7,334 nt of DNA from Bacilli bacterium (GCA_016296185.1 JAEDJT010000057.1:1-7334); one strand, 5' to 3'; positions 1 to 5,958 are shown, counted from the stretch's first letter. Numbers and translations: made by a program. Notes: generated by a model not told the origin, from the sequence alone.

Positions 1-23
1 TACCAAAAAAAAGCAAGAAAAAA

Positions 24-50
24 TTAGCACTTTTTACAAAAGAGTGCTAA
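24..50. promoter_or_regulatory. CIRCE operator (HrcA binding site) of a host heat-shock gene
   Basis: The arms TTAGCACTT (24-32) and GAGTGCTAA (42-50) are separated by 9 nt. They match the CIRCE consensus TTAGCACTC-N9-GAGTGCTAA at 17 of 18 positions. CIRCE is bound by HrcA and sits at the promoters of groESL, hrcA-grpE-dnaK and some other chaperone genes in Firmicutes. It lies outside attL, so it is host DNA. The controlled gene is probably leftward and outside the window. Confidence 0.8.
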
Positions 51-76
51 TTATTGTTTCATCCTTACAGTAGCAA
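48..76 (-). promoter_or_regulatory. Candidate leftward promoter overlapping CIRCE
   Basis: On the minus strand, TTGCTA (76-71) and TAATTA (53-48) are separated by exactly 17 nt, and the -10 overlaps the right CIRCE arm. HrcA bound to CIRCE would cover the -10 and start site, the usual geometry for this repressor. The hexamers are only moderate matches. The regulated gene lies beyond position 1, so it cannot be named. Confidence 0.4.
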
Positions 77-96
77 GGGCTTAGAGCGCATATATA

Positions 97-124
97 AAAA
101 TATTGCTCCGAATATTGCTCTTTT
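97..124 (+). repeat. attL core (28-bp direct repeat)
   Basis: These 28 bp are identical to 7149-7176. The core contains a tandem 10-mer, AATATTGCTC, repeated with a 12-bp period, and it overlaps the integrase stop codon (123-125). Identical repeats at both ends of an integrase-encoding segment identify it as the attachment core. No tRNA or coding gene is recognisable at the site, so integration seems to be intergenic, just upstream of a CIRCE-controlled promoter. Confidence 0.85.
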
Positions 125-1292
125 AGCCCAAATTTTGCATAAAATTGCCAAAAATATCGGCTGTTTCTCTTCTTTGTGATTTAGTTACGTGGGTATAAAT
201 ATTCATTGTGGTGGTAATTGAACTATGCCCCATTCTTTCCTTTACATCTTCCATAGATACGCCAGCCTCAAAAAGTAAACTAGCGTGAGTATGCCTAAAT
301 CCATGTAATTTGATATGACGCAAGCCATATTTATTACATAAGGAAACATTCCAATAGTTAACAACGTTTATTCTCAAATAGTCATTGTTTTTATTGTTGA
401 ATACTATTTGATCTTTATTCATTGGATTTAAACCTAATCTAAATAAGTCCCGTCTTTGTTGAAATTTCCATTCTCTTAAAACTTCTATAGTTTGTGATGA
501 TAATTCGATACTTCTATAGCCGTTGCTAGTTTTTGGCGGATTAATTTTTAAAGAGTTCTTTTCGCCCTTTGCTAATGTTTTGCTAACTTTCAAAGTCCCG
601 TTATCTAAATCAATATCAGACCATTTGAGAGCTAACGCTTCACCTATTCGCAAGCCTGTATAAGCTAGTAAATGAAACATTGTATAAACTTTCAAAGGCT
701 TATTTCTCTTACAAACATTCAAGAATTGGATTAACTCATCTTTTGAATAAAAATCTGTAAAATCATGCTCAATACTTTTTTGTTTTGGCTTATAGATTTT
801 ACGCATAGGATTTTTTCTTATTGCATCAATTTGAACCGCATAATCTAGCATCTTTTTTGAATAAATGCAAAGAGCATTAAAAGTAGCATAGCCACACGAT
901 GCAAACCACTGATTTACAACTTTTTGGCATTGTATAGGCGTTAATTTATCAAGGTAAGTATTCCCTAAATCTTTGAGAATATGATTATTAAAATACTGGT
1001 CTATGTTTGTCCACGTTGATTCCTTAACAGTCCGCTTATAATTAGCAAGCCATAATTCATAGAACTTGCTAATTTTGTAATGTGATTCAGCATAACCGCT
1101 ATACTCACCATTATTTATTTTTTCTTGAATATCTTTGTAAAGCTTTTCAGCATCTTCAAGACTTTTTAGCCCCTTTTTTCTAACTTGAATAGAGTTGCCA
1201 GTAGTAGCATCTTTACCAGCATAAATAGAAAACTTGTAGCGTTTTTTACCTTTGGGTGTTAGGTATTCCTTAATATCATTGTTCATGTTCAT
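123..1292 (-). CDS. int: Tyrosine-recombinase integrase
   Basis: Site-specific recombinase for insertion and excision at the flanking 28-bp cores. The chosen ATG at 1292 gives 389 aa. It follows AAAAGAGG with a 10-nt spacer; a longer reading from a TTG at 1325 has no ribosome binding site and would run into a repeat. An N-terminal AP2-like arm-binding domain (about residues 8-60) and a SAM-like core-binding domain (about 70-160) precede the catalytic domain. All active-site residues are visible: R215 (in TGLRIGEAL), K254 (PPKTSNG), H330-x-x-R333 (LHGFRHTHA), H356 (RMGHSS) and the nucleophile Y366 (NIYTHV). Length and layout match Firmicutes phage and island integrases such as those of SaPIs and Tn916-like elements. 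It is downstream of the repressor on the same strand with a 107-bp gap. Its stop codon lies in attL and no terminator follows, so its transcript may continue into the host flank. Confidence 0.95.
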   Translation of the reverse strand: MNMNNDIKEYLTPKGKKRYKFSIYAGKDATTGNSIQVRKKGLKSLEDAEKLYKDIQEKINNGEYSGYAESHYKISKFYELWLANYKRTVKESTWTNIDQYFNNHILKDLGNTYLDKLTPIQCQKVVNQWFASCGYATFNALCIYSKKMLDYAVQIDAIRKNPMRKIYKPKQKSIEHDFTDFYSKDELIQFLNVCKRNKPLKVYTMFHLLAYTGLRIGEALALKWSDIDLDNGTLKVSKTLAKGEKNSLKINPPKTSNGYRSIELSSQTIEVLREWKFQQRRDLFRLGLNPMNKDQIVFNNKNNDYLRINVVNYWNVSLCNKYGLRHIKLHGFRHTHASLLFEAGVSMEDVKERMGHSSITTTMNIYTHVTKSQRRETADIFGNFMQNLG

Positions 1293-1313
1293 AGTGTTAA
1301 AACCTCTTTTCGA

Positions 1314-1367
1314 TTGTTGGTGCAAACGAGCTTATCAAAGGATTTTAACTATAAACATGTATTATTA
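1314..1367 (+). repeat. Dispersed 54-bp repeat, copy 1 (upstream of int)
   Basis: This starts TTGTTGGTGCAAACGAGC and matches 3533-3586 over 54 bp with only a few mismatches. A 31-bp inverted relative sits at 7115-7145. It fills the gap between the repressor stop and the int start and is followed by a CCCC-TAAA-GGGG hairpin (about 1373-1384) with no T-run. Leftward transcripts of the repressor-int unit would contain its complement. It could be an integrase arm-type site or part of an antisense control; the sequence does not decide. Confidence 0.75.
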
Positions 1368-1399
1368 TTCCGCCCCTAAAGGGGATGTATAGCACGTAA

Positions 1400-2068
1400 T
1401 CATTTTTCAAGTTTACTTAAAATGTTTTCTATTTTCGTTATACGTTGATCTAGTTTGTGTTCCTTTTCAATCAAGTCTATATAAATATCAGTAATAATAC
1501 TCTCTAATGCTCCTTGAATCTTAAAGTTTTGATCTTCATCATCACTAAATTTAGTGCTATAAATTGTTGAAATTGCCTTGTCATCACTATTTCCAATAAT
1601 GCCAGCGATTTTATTTTCAAAAACGCCATTATTTAAATCATCTTTAGTAAATTTAGCTAAAAATACAGGATTGGTAATAAAAGGAAAACATTTAATAATT
1701 AAATCTTTGGCTATATCTAAATCTTTTATAGCCTGTAATATGCTTTTTTTACTTTCTCCCACTTTAATAAGCCAGTCATATATCATTTTTTGCATATTAA
1801 AATTACTATAATCGAGTGAACCATTTAACCACTTTACCAATGTATTAACGGCATCATCTTCTGAAATAGTTAAACCTTGTAAATATGGAACTGGCACACC
1901 ATAGAATTTAGCAATTCCTACCCATTTATCATATTTAGGTTTTCTTTCGCCACGTTCATATTTTGCGAGCGAATCTGGCGAAATATTTACATTATTTTCT
2001 TTAAGGGCATCACTTAATTGTTTAAGTGTTAAGCCCTTTTTTTCTCTTAACTCTTTAAGTTTGTTCAA
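1400..2068 (-). CDS. HTH (cI/Stl-like) repressor of the element
   Basis: The likely lysogeny repressor, in the position of stl in staphylococcal islands. I place the start at TTG 2068 (222 aa) because AAAGAGGGGG lies 8 nt upstream. An upstream ATG at 2089 would put that Shine-Dalgarno inside the gene, and an ATG at 2137 falls in the operator region. An XRE-family HTH fills residues 2-66: LKELREKKGLTLKQLSDAL, then SPDSLAKYERGERKP, then a YGVPVPYLQG tail. The C-terminal part (about 70-222) is unrecognised. It has no S24/LexA-type peptidase motif and ends in a probable coiled coil (LIEKEHKLDQRITKIENILS). Without self-cleavage, derepression would need a partner protein, as when helper-phage proteins bind Stl. 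It is divergent from the 2211 operon and likely autoregulated. Confidence 0.85.
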   Translation of the reverse strand: MNKLKELREKKGLTLKQLSDALKENNVNISPDSLAKYERGERKPKYDKWVGIAKFYGVPVPYLQGLTISEDDAVNTLVKWLNGSLDYSNFNMQKMIYDWLIKVGESKKSILQAIKDLDIAKDLIIKCFPFITNPVFLAKFTKDDLNNGVFENKIAGIIGNSDDKAISTIYSTKFSDDEDQNFKIQGALESIITDIYIDLIEKEHKLDQRITKIENILSKLEK

Positions 2069-2120
2069 AAATATCGCCCCCTCTTTCATCGAAACATAAT
2101 ACCACAAATTAGCAATTAAT

Positions 2121-2161
2121 AATACAAAGGTATTCACAATACAAATGTCTTGTGATATTAT
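2121..2161. promoter_or_regulatory. Divergent operator/promoter switch region
   Basis: A rightward promoter is visible: TTCACA (2133-2138), a 17-nt spacer and TATTAT (2156-2161). Its spacer is covered by an inverted repeat, TCACAA-N10-TTGTGA (2134-2155). Two direct 14-mers, AATACAAAGGTATT (2121-2134) and AATACAAATGTCTT (2138-2151), lie 17 bp apart. On the minus strand, TTGTAT-17-TATTAA is a possible repressor promoter running through the same sites. This is the expected layout for repressor control of both directions. The hexamers are read by eye. Confidence 0.55.
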
Positions 2162-2210
2162 CTAGGTAGTTGATTGAAATACATATATATCAATAGAAAG
2201 AGGGCTAAGT

Positions 2211-2396
2211 ATGACAGAATACTTTTCTTATAAGCAAGCTATGGAATATTTAGGCTTTGACTCCTATAAGTCCTTAACTAGCTTAATTAATAGTGGCTTG
2301 CCTACTATTCAAGTTGGCAAAACTAAGAAAATAAGTAAAACCGCTATTGATAAGTTCATGAACGAGCATCAAACAGTAGCAAAGGAAGTGAACTAA
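2211..2396 (+). CDS. Small excisionase-like HTH protein
   Basis: A 61-aa protein, first gene of the rightward operon. Its start follows AGAAAGAGGG at a normal distance. Residues 4-50 read as a single MerR/Xis-like winged helix of the HTH_17 or excisionase type: an YFSYKQAMEYLGFDSYKSL helix-turn-helix, a LINSGLPTIQVGKTKKI wing, then a SKTAIDKFMNE helix. Such proteins act as excisionases (bending attachment DNA to direct integrase towards excision) or as AlpA-type activators. Its place directly after the repressor-controlled promoter fits either role. The stop codon abuts the ATG of the next gene (TAAATG), so the two are probably translationally coupled. The family call is firm; the exact role is inferred. 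Confidence 0.75.
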   Translation: MTEYFSYKQAMEYLGFDSYKSLTSLINSGLPTIQVGKTKKISKTAIDKFMNEHQTVAKEVN

Positions 2397-2801
2397 ATGG
2401 AATCAGCACAAACACAATTAAACCTTTACGGCTTGAACTTCCCCAATAAAGAAACAGAGTTAACCAAACTAGAAAAAAAGGTTTTAAACTTGCTGCCAGT
2501 TGGCAAAGAAAACGCAATTTCTAGTGAAGATATTATTAATACACTAGGAATTAAAAAGCGGACGCTTACCGATACAATAAGAAATTTACGGCTTAAAAGT
2601 CGAGATGTTGGTAGTACTACCAATGAGGGGTATTGGGTTTTTAAAAATCCAAATGAGTATTTAGAGTTTATGAGTAAATACTCAAAGGAACAGAATCGTA
2701 GAAAACAAGTTGAAGATGCAATGCGTCTTACACCAATGGCACAAAAAATAACCGTTGAAATGAACTCAACGGCTAACCAAAAAAACAAGAAAAAGGAGTA
2801 A
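2397..2801 (+). CDS. Winged-helix-like putative DNA-binding protein
   Basis: A 134-aa protein whose ATG immediately follows the previous stop. Its Shine-Dalgarno AAGGAAG (2382-2388) lies inside the upstream gene. Residues 24-80 resemble a winged helix: helix LEKKVLNLLP, then SSEDIINTLGIKKRTLTDTI as helix-turn-helix, then a turn and a strand ending GYWVFKNP. A predicted helix (about 86-112) and a charged, Lys- and Asn-rich tail follow. Proteins of this build are common early genes of Lactobacillales prophages and satellites and are mostly uncharacterised. Operon position suggests a role in control or in replication start. I do not recognise a named family. Confidence 0.65.
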   Translation: MESAQTQLNLYGLNFPNKETELTKLEKKVLNLLPVGKENAISSEDIINTLGIKKRTLTDTIRNLRLKSRDVGSTTNEGYWVFKNPNEYLEFMSKYSKEQNRRKQVEDAMRLTPMAQKITVEMNSTANQKNKKKE

Positions 2802-2806
2802 TAACA

Positions 2807-3121
2807 ATGAAAGTAACAATCAAAGATGCAATCGTATTTTTTAAAGACGCAGAGGCTCACCCTATTATTGGCTCTATCAGTTATGAAAAGCCCGTCAAGC
2901 CCGATACAGCATTAATTATTAGTGACGGTAGCAAAACCGTTATCACAACGATAAAACAAATACGACTAGCAATATTTAAGCGTGATAACAAATTTTTTGG
3001 ATTTATTTTAAAAGAACATGCTTGTTACATTGCATCACGTTTTAGTTTCTGGGATAAAGAGACAGCTAAGTATGCAGGGCGCAAACTGCATCGGTGTTTT
3101 GCCGACCCAGTTAGCAATTAG
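2807..3121 (+). CDS. Hypothetical protein, 104 aa
   Basis: A short cytoplasmic-looking protein with no signal peptide or membrane segment. AAAGGAG (2792-2798) overlaps the end of the preceding gene, giving a 5-bp gap and a well-spaced start, so it belongs to the same operon. The N-terminal half looks like alternating strands (MKVTIKDAIVFF, then HPIIGSISYE, then DTALIISDG, then TVITTIKQI). The C-terminal half is richer in aromatic and basic residues, with two cysteines (C73, C97) too far apart to suggest a zinc ribbon alone. I do not recognise the family. Its place between two HTH genes suggests an early regulatory or accessory role, which is only inference. Confidence 0.55.
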   Translation: MKVTIKDAIVFFKDAEAHPIIGSISYEKPVKPDTALIISDGSKTVITTIKQIRLAIFKRDNKFFGFILKEHACYIASRFSFWDKETAKYAGRKLHRCFADPVSN

Positions 3122-3180
3122 AAACAAGGAACTTAGAGCAATATAGAAACAAGTAAAAAGACTTAAAGAGGGCTAAAACA

Positions 3181-3492
3181 ATGGAGTTCGTACTAGATGA
3201 TGAACAAATAGCAAAAATTAGAAAAACCGTGTTTTCTGTTGTTTCAGATAGCATCAAGCAGATTGAACAGCCACGACCATATTTAAACCGCAAAGACATT
3301 GCGAAATACTTTGGCGTTGCTGAATCCACTATCAGTTATTGGGCTAGTTTAGGTATGCCTGTAGCAGTCATAGACGGGCGCAAAATGTATGGTAAGCAGT
3401 CTATAACGGATTGGATTAAGTCACACGAAACACAATTACACGAGCATACAAAAAAGCCTACAACCATTGGCGTGATTGTAGGCAGTAAGTAA
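3181..3492 (+). CDS. Second excisionase-like HTH protein
   Basis: A 103-aa protein preceded by AAAGAGGG with an 8-nt spacer. A helical N-terminal extension (about 1-32) leads into an Xis/AlpA-like winged helix at 33-83: PYLNRKDIAKYFGVAEST as the helix-turn-helix, YWASLGMPVAVIDGRKMYG as the wing, and a KQSITDWIKSH helix. A basic tail follows. It resembles excisionases of Gram-positive temperate phages in layout. A 59-bp gap with two TAGAAACAAG repeats (3119-3128, 3144-3153) separates it from the preceding gene, but no terminator is visible there. With the 2211 gene, the element has two Xis-like proteins; one may be a regulator rather than the excisionase. An intrinsic terminator follows at 3586-3611. 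Confidence 0.7.
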   Translation: MEFVLDDEQIAKIRKTVFSVVSDSIKQIEQPRPYLNRKDIAKYFGVAESTISYWASLGMPVAVIDGRKMYGKQSITDWIKSHETQLHEHTKKPTTIGVIVGSK

Positions 3493-3520
3493 AAACCATT
3501 CGAATAATTTTTACAATTCA

Positions 3521-3529
3521 ATTATAGCA
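3521..3529 (-). promoter_or_regulatory. Candidate leftward extended -10 element
   Basis: On the minus strand this reads TGC-TATAAT, a perfect -10 hexamer with an extended TGn. The -35 region is poor. RNA started about 3514 would run leftward, antisense to the end of the 3181-3492 gene. On the plus strand the same bases offer only a weak TTCGAA-18-TATAGC promoter towards rep. A by-eye call. Confidence 0.3.
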
Positions 3530-3532
3530 ACT

Positions 3533-3586
3533 TTGTTGGTGCAAACGAGCTTATCGAAAGATTTTAACTATAAATCTTTATTATTA
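3533..3586 (+). repeat. Dispersed 54-bp repeat, copy 2 (rep leader)
   Basis: This is a near-identical copy of 1314-1367. Here it contains a perfect 8-bp hairpin, AAAGATTT (3557-3564) with AAATCTTT (3572-3579), which copy 1 lacks because of its different bases. It ends exactly where the pre-rep terminator stem starts. Its AACGAGCT (3544-3551) can pair, with a 2-nt bulge, with the AGCGTT that forms the left side of that terminator, so an anti-terminator fold is possible. Confidence 0.75.
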
Positions 3587-3611
3587 GCGTTCCAATATGG
3601 AGCGCTTTTTT
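3586..3611 (+). terminator. Intrinsic terminator or attenuator just upstream of rep
   Basis: The stem AGCGTTCC (3586-3593) pairs with GGAGCGCT (3599-3606) with one G-U pair and a 5-nt loop AATAT, followed by a run of T to 3611. Only 22 bp separate it from the rep GTG, too few to hold a promoter plus the ribosome binding site. Rep expression must therefore come from read-through, which makes it an attenuator candidate. Confidence 0.85.
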
Positions 3612-3633
3612 ACTAACGAAAGAGGGGTAAAAA

Positions 3634-4569
3634 GTGGCAATTTCACAAAGTTTAAATAAAAAATCGAGTGCCTATTGTAAATACCCCGCTAGCCCTTTAC
3701 TTTTTACACTTTCGAATAAAAATATTTCTAATGATTGTGAAATAAGTTTGGACGAAATTACAGTAGCAGGAGAAATCAATATTAGTGAGTGTAAAGACAT
3801 CCTAAAAGAGAATAACTGGGTTTTAACTTCTGTAAATCCTATTGACGGTGAACCGAGTACGTACAACCTTTTTAGAGACGGTGACAGCATAGCCACCCTA
3901 TCAAAGAATAGATATTATTCTGATAGTTGGCGCATAGATACTTCAAACCACCTTACAGCGCAGGAGAAAAGGCATATAACCAATATAACAAGGCTATTCA
4001 ATAAGCCACGCATAACAAGAATAGATATAGCCGTAGACTTCATTAATTTTGATGATGCAGGAATGATTTATACGTTGTATCGACCTAATACGAAAATATT
4101 TTACACTCGTGGTACAAATGGTAAGTTTGAATCAATTACAGCAGGTGTTAAAAAGTCGCTACAAGTTTATAGGTACTATAACAAGTTGATAGAACTACGG
4201 CAGAACCACGGAATAAAAGCACCCCCATATATAAAGAACTGGGAACGATTAGAACTACAATTAAGACAGACAAAGACATATAACACGGTGCAGGACTGGG
4301 ACAACCGAGTGGAAAAGATGCTGAATTGTTTAATTTTGCCCGAAGTAACTAGGCTAGCGGTGCCCAATGTCAAAGAACGAGCAATGATAAACCAACTACT
4401 CAACCACCCCGAAGAGTTTAAATATATATCATCAAGGACAAGGGCAAAATACAGGAAGAAAATACGAGAATTACATAAAAAAAGCACCCCGACTAGAATT
4501 AACCTAGCTACAAAGGCGCTTGAACACAAGAAAAACGATATTAACAAAGAAATTACTTCATTCTTGTAA
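3634..4569 (+). CDS. rep: Rep_trans/NicK-like replication initiator
   Basis: A 311-aa protein starting at GTG 3634 behind AGAGGGG (7-nt spacer). It most resembles the rolling-circle initiator family that includes pT181-type RepC, Tn916 Orf20 and ICEBs1 NicK. These proteins nick one strand at a CTAAYA-like site through a tyrosine and stay bound to the 5' end. Supporting motifs, in order, are RITRIDIAVDF (126-136, acidic metal-binding strand), VYRYYNKLIEL (178-188, tyrosine-rich with Y179, Y181 and Y182 as candidate nucleophiles) and WERLELQLRQ (203-212, acidic strand). The C-terminal part is helical and very basic. It would drive replication of the excised circle. An intrinsic terminator precedes it by 22 bp and another follows by about 40 bp, so it is an isolated unit. 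Which tyrosine is catalytic is not certain. Confidence 0.8.
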   Translation: MAISQSLNKKSSAYCKYPASPLLFTLSNKNISNDCEISLDEITVAGEINISECKDILKENNWVLTSVNPIDGEPSTYNLFRDGDSIATLSKNRYYSDSWRIDTSNHLTAQEKRHITNITRLFNKPRITRIDIAVDFINFDDAGMIYTLYRPNTKIFYTRGTNGKFESITAGVKKSLQVYRYYNKLIELRQNHGIKAPPYIKNWERLELQLRQTKTYNTVQDWDNRVEKMLNCLILPEVTRLAVPNVKERAMINQLLNHPEEFKYISSRTRAKYRKKIRELHKKSTPTRINLATKALEHKKNDINKEITSFL

Positions 4570-4595
4570 TTATTATACTAGAACGGCATACAAGT

Positions 4596-4708
4596 AAATA
4601 CATTAATTAAGATAGGCGTACCAACTAGGCACGTCTATTTTTATTGCTTAGTTTTTGCGCATAGTTTCCATGAATGTATCACTAATTGACTAAAGAATTA
4701 ATGTATTT
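4596..4708. repeat. 13-bp inverted repeat bracketing the rep terminator
   Basis: AAATACATTAATT (4596-4608) and its exact complement AATTAATGTATTT (4696-4708) enclose the terminator and about 50 further bases. The arms are AT-rich, but a perfect 13-bp match this close is unlikely by chance. It could form the outer stem of a larger structure or be a binding site pair. Confidence 0.6.
4612..4645 (+). terminator. Intrinsic terminator of rep
   Basis: The arm ATAGGCGTACC (4612-4622) pairs with GGCACGTCTAT (4628-4638), with one G-U pair and one mismatch, loop AACTA, followed by TTTTTATT. It lies 43 bp after the rep stop. It isolates rep from the large non-coding region beyond. Confidence 0.85.
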
Positions 4709-4813
4709 TGTCGCTTATTCCATTCTAAAAAGCAGGATGCAAGCCGATTTAATAGGCATAGATGCAATAGATTAAGCAAGACAACCAACGGCAGTGCTTT
4801 AACACCTTATAAG

Positions 4814-4829
4814 CGTAGTTACAACTACG
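4814..4829. repeat. CGTA-TACG palindrome, copy 1
   Basis: CGTAGTTACAACTACG: 7-bp arms with AC at the centre. First of five related palindromes in which the outer CGTA...TACG stays nearly fixed while the inner arm bases change in pairs. Confidence 0.7.
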
Positions 4830-4864
4830 GACATGCCCAAAGATGCGTCTAATTTTGATAAATG

Positions 4865-4871
4865 CTAATAG
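4865..4871 (+). other. Candidate Rep nick-site motif
   Basis: GCTAATA followed by G resembles the CTAATAG core nicked by pT181-type Rep proteins and the CTAACA of ICEBs1/Tn916 oriT. It is only 300 bp downstream of rep. No clear hairpin surrounds it. A second match at 5978-5984 sits at the edge of a TAATAT-GTTG-ATATTA hairpin and is an alternative. Confidence 0.25.
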
Positions 4872-4967
4872 AACTACTTAAAATCTGTTACTCACGACAA
4901 ATGATTGAATAGTTCAGCATATTAGGTGGTGGCATCACGTTAGCAGGCTATTATATGCACTCATCGA

Positions 4968-5600
4968 CAACCTAGTGAAATCAAATGCACCCCCTATAGC
5001 AATACACTTCCGCACCCTATCAATGAATTACCGTTATGCACAAAACCGCAATGATAGTTAAAAACATGATAATCAAACATATTAAGCGGTGCATCGTAAT
5101 AGTTGCGTGAGAAACAACCTAGTGACATGTATGTCCCCACCCCTATTACTTAACGTGTCAACGAATGCAGGGCGTACCTATGAATACACCCTATAATTCA
5201 TTAATACCGTTGTGGCGGTTTTACCGATGACGGTTAAAACGAGCATAATTTAGCAAATATAGGCAAAAAAGCACGGTCTACGGCATCCAATAACAAACGA
5301 GTTCACCTGTAAGTTACTTCGTTAAATCAATAAGGCATCATTATTTCAATGCCCTTTTAGTTGACAAAGAGAATCGAAAGTCGTTGAACTACAAGGATTG
5401 GGGCGATTCGGTACCTAGCCTCAACGTATGTAGGTGTTATTGCATTCATACAACCACCTAACGAAATGAGTTTCACCCCCTATAAACAAGGAATTTAATA
5501 TGCTAATGCATTGATACCGTCATTAGTATTTCACCATTAACGGGTAAAACGGGCATAATTCAGCATATAAGGGCATAGAACAACCGTATCCACAGATACA
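4968..5600 (+). repeat. Three diverged modules with a common motif order
   Basis: Modules start at 4968, 5115 and 5451. Each runs: CAACC and TAGTG-like bases, a small hairpin of differing sequence (GACAT-GT-ATGTC at 5124-5135 in the second; GAAA/TTTC at 5463-5474 in the third), then CACCC(C)CTAT, an ATTCATT or ATGAATT segment, TACCGT, GGTTAAAA-like bases and an AT-rich TTCAGCATATTA-like element. Identity between modules is low, but the motif order is kept over more than 100 bp. Spacing differs because of insertions, most clearly between the second and third. Confidence 0.6.
5585..5600. repeat. CGTA-TACG palindrome, copy 2
   Basis: CGTATCCACAGATACA: GTATC and GATAC arms. Second member of the CGTA family, with a changed last base. 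Confidence 0.6.
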
Positions 5601-5628
5601 CTTGTTAACTAGATAAGTTCTGAGCCTC

Positions 5629-5644
5629 CGTATTTATAGATACG
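5629..5644. repeat. CGTA-TACG palindrome, copy 3
   Basis: CGTATTTATAGATACG, 29 bp after the end of copy 2. The outer CGTAT/ATACG is intact. Confidence 0.65.
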
Positions 5645-5650
5645 TTGGTA

Positions 5651-5683
5651 TATTCGACTACGCAAAATTGCGCAGTCGGAATA
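5651..5683. repeat. TGC-hairpin family, copy 1
   Basis: Long imperfect palindrome with arms TATTCGACTACGCAA and TTGCGCAGTCGGAATA around a central AA: one bulged base and one A/C mismatch. First of five hairpins sharing the right-hand GCAGT. The A/C mismatch recurs in copy 5. Confidence 0.75.
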
Positions 5684-5704
5684 GTTCAGCATTATTACTT
5701 AAAT

Positions 5705-5734
5705 ATTCCATTGCATAAAATTATGCAGTCGAAT
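5705..5734. repeat. TGC-hairpin family, copy 2
   Basis: Arms ATTCCATTGCATAA and TTATGCAGTCGAAT around AA. The inner bases GCATAA/TTATGC replace CGCAA/TTGCG of copy 1 while pairing is kept. Confidence 0.75.
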
Positions 5735-5744
5735 TATATATAAC

Positions 5745-5768
5745 TCATTGCTAAAAATTAAGCAGTGA
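5745..5768. repeat. TGC-hairpin family, copy 3
   Basis: TCATTGCT pairs with AGCAGTGA (one G-U) around an A-rich loop. Together with its AT-rich left flank it forms a direct repeat with copy 4 at a spacing of about 60 bp. Confidence 0.7.
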
Positions 5769-5801
5769 AAAGACAGTAGCAGAACACGACACCCTTATAT
5801 A

Positions 5802-5829
5802 ATTCATTGCCAAAAATTAGGCAGTCAAT
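5802..5829. repeat. TGC-hairpin family, copy 4
   Basis: ATTCATTGCC pairs with GGCAGTCAAT around the same A-rich loop as copy 3. The T/A pair next to TGC in copy 3 is a C/G pair here, a compensated change. Confidence 0.7.
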
Positions 5830-5893
5830 AAGAATGTATACATCTTGTATCCAAACAACGGCACTCACAAGTTACCTAGTTTGAATGATGAGT

Positions 5894-5907
5894 GTAACTG
5901 TAGTTAC
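5894..5907. repeat. CGTA-TACG palindrome, copy 4 (reversed)
   Basis: GTAACT-GT-AGTTAC. Read on the minus strand it gives CGTAACTACAGTTACA, matching the family with new paired inner bases. Confidence 0.6.
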
Positions 5908-5916
5908 GCATATTAG

Positions 5917-5958
5917 ATGCTGACGCAATAATTAAAGTGATTATTGCGTTAATAGCAT
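5917..5958. repeat. Long stem-loop
   Basis: ACGCAATAAT (5923-5932) pairs perfectly with ATTATTGCGT (5940-5949) over a 7-nt loop. An outer ATGCT/AGCAT stem (5917-5921, 5954-5958) follows past an asymmetric internal loop. There is no proper T-run, so it is a weak terminator at best. It stands about 100 bp upstream of the ArpU-like gene. Confidence 0.65.

Noticed and set aside
97..124. Integration into a tRNA 3' end
   Set aside because: The core does not resemble a tRNA T-arm or acceptor end, and no cloverleaf can be built in either flank.
1373..1390. Terminator at CCCC-TAAA-GGGG between repressor and int
   Set aside because: The stem is only four G-C pairs and no T-run follows in either direction.
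1578..1811. Plus-strand reading frame of 77 aa
   Set aside because: It lies opposite the repressor and has no ribosome binding site.
2426..2860. Minus-strand reading frame of 144 aa rich in hydrophobic residues
   Set aside because: It is the complement of a well-supported operon gene, has no ribosome binding site, and its Phe/Ser/Leu-rich composition is typical of antisense to Lys/Glu-rich coding sequence.
4176..4547. Minus-strand reading frame of 123 aa with membrane-like stretches
   Set aside because: It is the complement of rep, lacks a start signal, and rep shows clear family motifs.
4685..4715. TTGACT as a -35 for a transcript of the non-coding region
   Set aside because: No acceptable -10 lies 16-18 nt downstream.
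5051..5110. Short plus-strand frame of 19 aa starting MIVKNMIIKHIK
   Set aside because: It looks like a small basic peptide, but there is no Shine-Dalgarno and the bases are part of a repeated module.
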